This document shows positions 59,857 through 64,000 of a stretch of 64,000 bases of DNA, one piece after another. The notes under the pieces were generated by a model. That model had not been told where the DNA came from, did no database searches, and saw only the letters and a list, made by a program, of their open reading frames with translations. The position numbers and the translations under genes are program-made. Source of the stretch: an uncultured Oscillospiraceae bacterium. Lineage in GTDB: Bacteria; Bacillota; Clostridia; Oscillospirales; Oscillospiraceae. Positions within the stretch are counted from its first letter, which is position 1, and each line of letters opens with the position of its first letter. The stretch lies in the NCBI GenBank assembly GCA_944386055.1, contig CALWZP010000002.1, forward strand, positions 1-64,000, given 5' to 3'.

Positions 59857-59890
59857 AGACGGTACGGGAGAGTTCCCGTACCGTCTTTTC
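59857..59890. terminator. Bidirectional terminator of yebC and rnpB
   Basis: AGACGGTACGGGA (from 59857) pairs with TCCCGTACCGTCT around GAGT, with T-runs on both strands. Confidence 0.9.
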
Positions 59891-59892
59891 TT

Positions 59893-60254
59893 GTGCAAGC
59901 GGGCCTGTAAGCCGGGTTCTGTCCTTGAAGACAGCCATCTATCTCGACCTGCCGTTGCCGACAGGCTCAAGCCACCTCCCCGGGACGGCCGGGCCGGCCT
60001 GTGTGTCCCTCCACGGTGTTGCTCCGGGATAGAGTTTACAGCGATGGACTGTTCCCAGCCATCGGGTGAGCTCTTACCTCGCCTTTCCACCCTTGCCGGC
60101 CGCCGGAGACCGGCAGCCGGCGGTATATCTCTGTTGCACTTTTCCTAGGGTCGCCCCCGGCGGGTGTTACCCGTTATCCCTGCCCTGCGGAGCCCGGACT
60201 TTCCTCATGAGTGGCCTTTCGGCGTTCCCACGCGGCTGCCCAGCCCGCTTGCAG
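59893..60254 (-). ncRNA. rnpB: RNase P RNA, bacterial type A
   Basis: Catalytic RNA that cuts 5' leaders from tRNA precursors with RnpA. Read on the minus strand, it opens with GCAAGCGGGC (60252-60243), has GAGGAAAGTCCGGGCTCC (60206-60189) and AAGTGCAACAGAGATATACC, and closes with ACAGAACCCGGCTTA (59922-59908) and GCCCGCTTGC (59904-59895), which pairs with the 5' end as helix P1. About 360 nt, the usual size. ORFs in this stretch are spurious. Confidence 0.96.
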
Positions 60255-60259
60255 GGGAT

Positions 60260-60288
60260 ATTGTAGCCGATTCCCTCGGGATTGTCAA
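60260..60288 (-). promoter_or_regulatory. Sigma-A promoter of rnpB
   Basis: Minus strand TTGACA (60288-60283), 17-bp gap, TACAAT (60265-60260); start predicted at ~60253, exactly where helix P1 begins. Confidence 0.88.
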
Positions 60289-60317
60289 ATCAAACGGGGA
60301 AAATCCCGGCCTTTTGA

Positions 60318-60346
60318 TTGAAAAAGAGGGGCGGCCGCGGTATAAT
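60318..60346 (+). promoter_or_regulatory. Sigma-A promoter of murD
   Basis: TTGAAA (60318-60323), 17-bp gap, TATAAT (60341-60346). Back to back with the rnpB promoter. Confidence 0.8.
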
Positions 60347-60384
60347 AAATAAGTTCATGTATCATTGGGAAAGGGGGCGGTTTT

Positions 60385-61773
60385 TTGACCGCCATGGATC
60401 GATATCTGCACGGGATGCAGGGAAAACGGGTGGCTGTGATCGGGATCGGCATCAGTAACACCCCACTCATCCGCCTGCTGCGGCAGGCCGGCATCTCCGT
60501 GACCGCCTGCGATAAGAGCGGCCGGGAGAGCTTCGGCCCGCTGGCTGACGAGCTGGAGAACCTTGGAGTGGAGCTGCGGCTGGGCCCGGGCTATCTGGAG
60601 GGGTTGGATCAAGAGGTGATTTTCCGCACCCCGGGGATGCACCCCGACACCCCGGCGCTGGCCCAGGCCAGGGCAAGGGGAAGCGTGGTCACCTCAGAGA
60701 TGGAGGCATTTTTCCAGGTGTGTCCCTGCCCCATCATCGCCGTGACAGGCAGCGACGGCAAGACCACTACCACCACCATCATCTCCCAGCTGATGGAGCG
60801 GGCGGGACACCGCGTGTTTGTTGGGGGGAATATCGGCCATCCGCTGCTGGCGGAGGTGCCTGGAATGGTGAAGGAGGACTGGGCGGTGCTGGAGCTGTCC
60901 TCCTTCCAGCTGATGACCATGGACCGCAGTCCCCGCATCGCCGTGGTCACCAACCTGGCCCCCAACCACCTGGACATCCACAAGTCCATGGAGGAGTATG
61001 TGGCCGCCAAGGAGAACATCTTCCTCTACCAGAGTCCGGAGGACAAAGTGGTTCTGAATTTTGACAACAATATTACCCGTGACTTCGCCGGCAAGGCCCC
61101 CGGCCGTGTGATGTTCTTCAGCCGGCAGGGGGGGGACACTTCGGGGGTCTACCTGCGGGACGGCATCATCCGGGTAAACGGAGCCAGGGGAGACCATGCC
61201 GTGCTGGATACGGCGGACATCTTGCTGCCAGGGGCACACAATGTGGAGAACTACATGGCGGCCATCGCCGCGGTGGAGGGCCTTGTCCCAGACCAGGTGA
61301 TCCGGGACTATGCCAGGACCTTTGCCGGGGTGGAGCACCGCATCGAGCTGGTGCGCACCCTGGACGGGGTGCGGTACTACAACGACTCCATCGCCTCCAG
61401 TCCCACCCGCACCATGGCGGGACTGCGCTCCTTCCGGGAGAAGGTGATCCTCATCGCCGGAGGATATGACAAGCACATCCCCTATGAGCCGCTGGGGCCG
61501 GACCTGGTCGCACATGTAAAGCTGCTGATCCTGACGGGGGCGACCGCCCCCAAGATCCGGGCGGCCGCGGAGGGTGCCCCCGGGTACGACCCACAGGCGC
61601 TGCCCATCCTGGAGACGGAGGACCTGGCCGCCGCGGTGGCGGAGGCCCGACGCCAGGCACAGCCGGGGGATGTGGTGATCCTTTCCCCGGCCAGCGCCTC
61701 CTTTGACCGCTACAAGAACTTCATGGAGCGGGGCCAGGCGTTCAAGGACCTGGTCAACGGACTGGAGGGGTGA
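60385..61773 (+). CDS. murD: UDP-N-acetylmuramoyl-L-alanine:D-glutamate ligase
   Basis: Adds D-Glu to the peptidoglycan precursor. 462 residues: N-terminal Rossmann VAVIGIGISNTPLI (17-30), ATP loop VTGSDGKTTTT (120-130), VLELSSFQL, NHLDIHKSMEEY and HRIELVRTLDGVRYYNDSIA. TTG 60385 with AAAGGGGGCGG upstream is chosen; ATG 60394 is further away. Not in a mur/fts cluster here. Confidence 0.95.
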   Translation: MTAMDRYLHGMQGKRVAVIGIGISNTPLIRLLRQAGISVTACDKSGRESFGPLADELENLGVELRLGPGYLEGLDQEVIFRTPGMHPDTPALAQARARGSVVTSEMEAFFQVCPCPIIAVTGSDGKTTTTTIISQLMERAGHRVFVGGNIGHPLLAEVPGMVKEDWAVLELSSFQLMTMDRSPRIAVVTNLAPNHLDIHKSMEEYVAAKENIFLYQSPEDKVVLNFDNNITRDFAGKAPGRVMFFSRQGGDTSGVYLRDGIIRVNGARGDHAVLDTADILLPGAHNVENYMAAIAAVEGLVPDQVIRDYARTFAGVEHRIELVRTLDGVRYYNDSIASSPTRTMAGLRSFREKVILIAGGYDKHIPYEPLGPDLVAHVKLLILTGATAPKIRAAAEGAPGYDPQALPILETEDLAAAVAEARRQAQPGDVVILSPASASFDRYKNFMERGQAFKDLVNGLEG

Positions 61774-61775
61774 GG

Positions 61776-62822
61776 ATGGACCTGTTTGAGACCCTGAGGG
61801 CACTCAGCGCCCTGCCCGGGCCCTCCGGTACGGAGGAGCCGGTGTCCAGGGCAGTGCGGGAGATGATGGCCCCGCTGGTGGACCGGGTGTACACCGACCG
61901 GCTGGGGAATGCGGTGGGGGAGAAGAACTGCGGCAGGCCCGGCGCGCCGCGGCTGCTGCTGGACGCCCATCTGGATGAAATCGGCTTTGTGGTCACCGGG
62001 GTGGAGGAGGGCTTTCTCCGCATCCAGACCATCGGCGGGGTGGACGCCAGGGTGCTCCCCGGCCGGGAGATGACCATCCTCACTAACCCGCCCCTGTTCG
62101 GGGTGGTGGCAGCTCTGCCGCCCCACCTGCAGACGGCGGAGGAGATGGAGAAGACCATCCCCCTGGACCAGCTGCGCATCGACATCGGCATGGACCAACA
62201 GGCCGCTGCGGCGGCGGTGCCGGTGGGCACCCGGGCGGTGTACCGGGCGGAGTGCTTCCGCCTGGGGAAGGACCAGGTGTGCGGCAAGGCGCTGGATGAC
62301 CGGGCCTGCATCACCGCCCTGCTGCGCACGCTGGAACTGCTGCGGGATAGGGAGCTGGATGTGGATTTGACGGTGCTGTGCTCCACCTTTGAGGAGACGG
62401 GAGGCGCCGGCGCGGCCACAGGGGCCTTCGGAGCCAGACCAGACTTGTGCGTGGCGGTGGATGTGACCCACGGCCGCACCCCGGACGGACCAAAGTCCGG
62501 GACCTTTCCCCTGGGGGGCGGCCCCGCCATCGGGGTGGGGCCCAACATGGCCCGGTGGATGTCCCAACGGATGGAGGAGAAGGCGAAGGCGGCAAAACTC
62601 CCATACGGCCTGGAGGTTCTGCCAGGGGATACGGGTACCAACGCCTGGGTGCTGCAGATCTCCCGTGAGGGGGTGGCCACGGGGCTTTTGTCCCTGCCGC
62701 TGAAGTACATGCACACCCCGGTGGAGGTGGTGCAGCTGTCCGATCTGGAGGCGCTGGCCCAGCTGCTGGCAGACTTCATCACCGGCCTGGGGAAGGAGGC
62801 GCCGCTGTGCTGGAGCTGCTGA
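61776..62822 (+). CDS. M42-family aminopeptidase-like, tandem copy 1
   Basis: 348 residues. Zinc-peptidase landmarks: DAHLDEIGFV (His65, Asp67), ALDDRA (~171-176; bridging Asp), FEETGGAG (~205-212; Glu-Glu) and a C-terminal MHTPVEVV (His). Members (glutamyl aminopeptidase/FrvX) trim N-terminal residues from peptides in the cytoplasm. ATG 61776 has GGAGGGG just upstream; GTG 61770 overlaps it. The next gene starts 16 bases inside its 3' end. Confidence 0.9.
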   Translation: MDLFETLRALSALPGPSGTEEPVSRAVREMMAPLVDRVYTDRLGNAVGEKNCGRPGAPRLLLDAHLDEIGFVVTGVEEGFLRIQTIGGVDARVLPGREMTILTNPPLFGVVAALPPHLQTAEEMEKTIPLDQLRIDIGMDQQAAAAAVPVGTRAVYRAECFRLGKDQVCGKALDDRACITALLRTLELLRDRELDVDLTVLCSTFEETGGAGAATGAFGARPDLCVAVDVTHGRTPDGPKSGTFPLGGGPAIGVGPNMARWMSQRMEEKAKAAKLPYGLEVLPGDTGTNAWVLQISREGVATGLLSLPLKYMHTPVEVVQLSDLEALAQLLADFITGLGKEAPLCWSC

Positions 62823-63856
62823 AAACACTGTGTATGCTGGACGGCGTGTCCGGCTTTGAGGACCAGGTGCGCCAGTTCATCCGGGAGCAGGCCCGGCCCT
62901 ATGCTGACTCCATCCGGGAGGACGCCATGGGCAACCTCATCGTGTACAAGCGGGGGGCGAAGGCCACAGGGAACAAGCTGCTCCTGGCCGCCCACATGGA
63001 CGAGGTGGGACTGCTCATCACCGAGGTCACTGACGAGGGGTATCTGCGCTTCCGCTTCGTGGGGGGCGTGGACCGGCGGGTGGCTATCGGCAAGCCGGTG
63101 CTCATCGGGCCGGAGCATATTCCCGGCGTCATCGGCATGAAGGCGGTCCACCTGGTAAAGGCGGGGGAGCGGGGGAGCGTCCCCAAGACAGAGGAGCTGT
63201 ACATCGACATCGGGGCCGCCTCCGCCCAGGAGGCGGGGGAGAAGGCCCCACCGGGGAGCTATGCCGTGTTCGCCGGGGAGTGCGTGGAGTTTGGTCAGGG
63301 CTTTCTTAAGGCCAAGGCCATCGACGACCGGGTGGGATGTGCGGTGCTCCTCTCTCTGCTGAAGGAGCCTCTCCCCCTGGACTGTACCTTCGCCTTTACC
63401 GTGCAGGAGGAGGTGGGCACCCGGGGGGCCTTCGGCACGGCGTTCTCTGTCACGCCGGAGATCGCTCTGGTGCTGGAGGGGACCACCGCCGCCGACTGCG
63501 CCGGCGTTCCCGCCCACAAGAAGGTGTGCGCCCCGGGGAGGGGGCCGGTGATCCCTTTCATGGATGGAGGCACCATCTACGACCGGGAGCTGTACGCCCT
63601 GCTCACCGGCCTGTGCCGGGACAACGGTATCCCCTGGCAGACCAAGGAGTATATCTCCGGCGGCACCGACGCCCGCACCTTCCAGCGCAGCAAGGCAGGC
63701 GTACGGGCGGCGGGCATCTCGGCGGCGGTGCGCTATCTCCACTCCCCCTCCAGCGTGGCCGCGGTGGGGGACCTGGAGGAGATGCTCCGGCTGACGCGGC
63801 TGTTTTTGTCCGCCGTGGCGGAAGAGACACAGGAGGTTCGACATGGAGCTGTTTGA
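62807..63856 (+). CDS. M42-family aminopeptidase-like, tandem copy 2
   Basis: 349 residues, with LAAHMDEVGLLI (His/Asp), KAIDDRVG, VQEEVGTRGA (Glu-Glu) and a final LHSPSSVAAVGDLEE containing the metal His. GTG 62807 is the start with GGAAGGAGGC seven bases upstream. More typical of M42 than copy 1. Ends 14 bases into copy 3. Confidence 0.92.
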   Translation: MLELLKTLCMLDGVSGFEDQVRQFIREQARPYADSIREDAMGNLIVYKRGAKATGNKLLLAAHMDEVGLLITEVTDEGYLRFRFVGGVDRRVAIGKPVLIGPEHIPGVIGMKAVHLVKAGERGSVPKTEELYIDIGAASAQEAGEKAPPGSYAVFAGECVEFGQGFLKAKAIDDRVGCAVLLSLLKEPLPLDCTFAFTVQEEVGTRGAFGTAFSVTPEIALVLEGTTAADCAGVPAHKKVCAPGRGPVIPFMDGGTIYDRELYALLTGLCRDNGIPWQTKEYISGGTDARTFQRSKAGVRAAGISAAVRYLHSPSSVAAVGDLEEMLRLTRLFLSAVAEETQEVRHGAV

Positions 63857-64000
63857 AACACTGAGCCGGCTCACGGCGGCCCACGGGGTCTCCGGCCGGG
63901 AGGAGGAGGTCCGCGCCCTGCTGGCCCAGCTGGCGCAGCCGTACTGCGATGAGGTGCGTACCGATGTAATGGGGAACCTGATCTGCCGCAGGGCGGGAGA
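63843..64000 (+). CDS. M42-family aminopeptidase-like, tandem copy 3, cut by window end
   Basis: ATG 63843 opens MELFETLSRLTAAHGVSGRE.., matching the N-terminal start of copies 1 and 2 (MDLFETLRALSALPGPSG; MLELLKTLCMLDGVSG), then DEVRTDVMGNLICRRAG. 52 codons seen; the zinc motifs lie beyond the window. Overlaps the copy-2 stop, with AGGAGG near 63831-63836. Confidence 0.88.
   Translation, partial: MELFETLSRLTAAHGVSGREEEVRALLAQLAQPYCDEVRTDVMGNLICRRAG

Noticed and set aside
59891-60352. Short ORFs over 59.9-60.3 kb
   Set aside because: The stretch is RNase P RNA on the minus strand with its own promoter; the frames have no ribosome sites.
1-64000. CRISPR arrays, tRNA or rRNA genes, intact insertion sequences
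   Set aside because: Looked for regularly spaced repeats, GTTCGA-type tRNA arms and transposase motifs; none found.

Overview
The window is about 60% G+C DNA of an endospore-forming Clostridia-type Firmicute, most likely a gut Oscillospiraceae relative (Flavonifractor/Lawsonibacter/Intestinimonas-like). This placement is an inference from the complete spoIIIAA-AH operon, a SpoIID-domain protein and spoIIM; Firmicute operon orders (ylxM-ffh-rpsP-khpA-rimM-trmD; asp23-like-nusB-xseAB-ispA-dxs-tlyA-argR-recN); a T-box leader; strong AGGAGG ribosome sites; and frequent TTG and GTG starts. Nearly everything is chromosomal core. Only the first ~0.8 kb looks like the edge of an accessory element.

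Layout. 1-801: truncated minus-strand gene behind a hairpin/leader-peptide arrangement, then an orphan ORF. 0.85-9.8 kb: PfkB sugar kinase, a radical SAM enzyme divergent from a TetR-type regulator, an AGCS amino-acid symporter, a large unknown membrane protein, an HD-domain hydrolase, a DegV protein and an AT-rich small membrane gene. 9.9-13.6 kb (minus): SRP/ribosome-maturation operon with its sigma-A promoter. 13.8-18.2 kb (plus): M16 peptidase pair, lgt, folD. 18.3-23.0 kb: spoIIIA operon behind a sigma-E-like promoter. 23.1-33.7 kb: asp23-like, nusB, Kae1-like, xseA, xseB, ispA, yuiD-like, dxs, tlyA, nadK, argR, recN.

33.7-36.3 kb: tyrosine-type T-box leader, EamA transporter, tyrS. 36.3-39.2 kb: nucleotidyltransferase and an ECF sigma/membrane-protein pair. 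39.2-42.2 kb (minus): asd-dapA-dapB for diaminopimelate/lysine. 42.4-48.0 kb: SpoIID-domain protein, queA, acetyltransferase, TfoX C-terminal protein, tgt, yajC, TIGR04086 membrane protein. 48.0-50.5 kb: AT-rich non-coding stretch, spoIIM-like, xerD, ridA. 50.6-56.0 kb: ruvC-ruvA-ruvB with small membrane genes inserted, glmM, sigma factor. 56.1-59.8 kb: zinc-ribbon protein, HTH regulator with a tiny membrane protein, DUF1858, trmK, Nif3-like, YebC. 59.9-60.3 kb: RNase P RNA (minus). 60.4 kb to the end: murD and three tandem M42-type aminopeptidases, the last cut by the window.

The genes serve translation and tRNA modification, protein targeting (ffh, yajC, lgt), wall precursor and isoprenoid synthesis (glmM, murD, DAP pathway, ispA, dxs), recombination (ruvABC, xerD, recN, xseAB) and sporulation. 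The strongest leads for new biology are the Tyr T-box controlling an EamA permease, a two-copy palindromic repeat family, a hairpin that is both terminator and ribosome-site mask (47.55 kb), an amber codon ahead of a protein-like extension in the sigma-linked membrane protein (39.07 kb), and the triple M42 array. No CRISPR array, tRNA, rRNA or intact insertion sequence was found.
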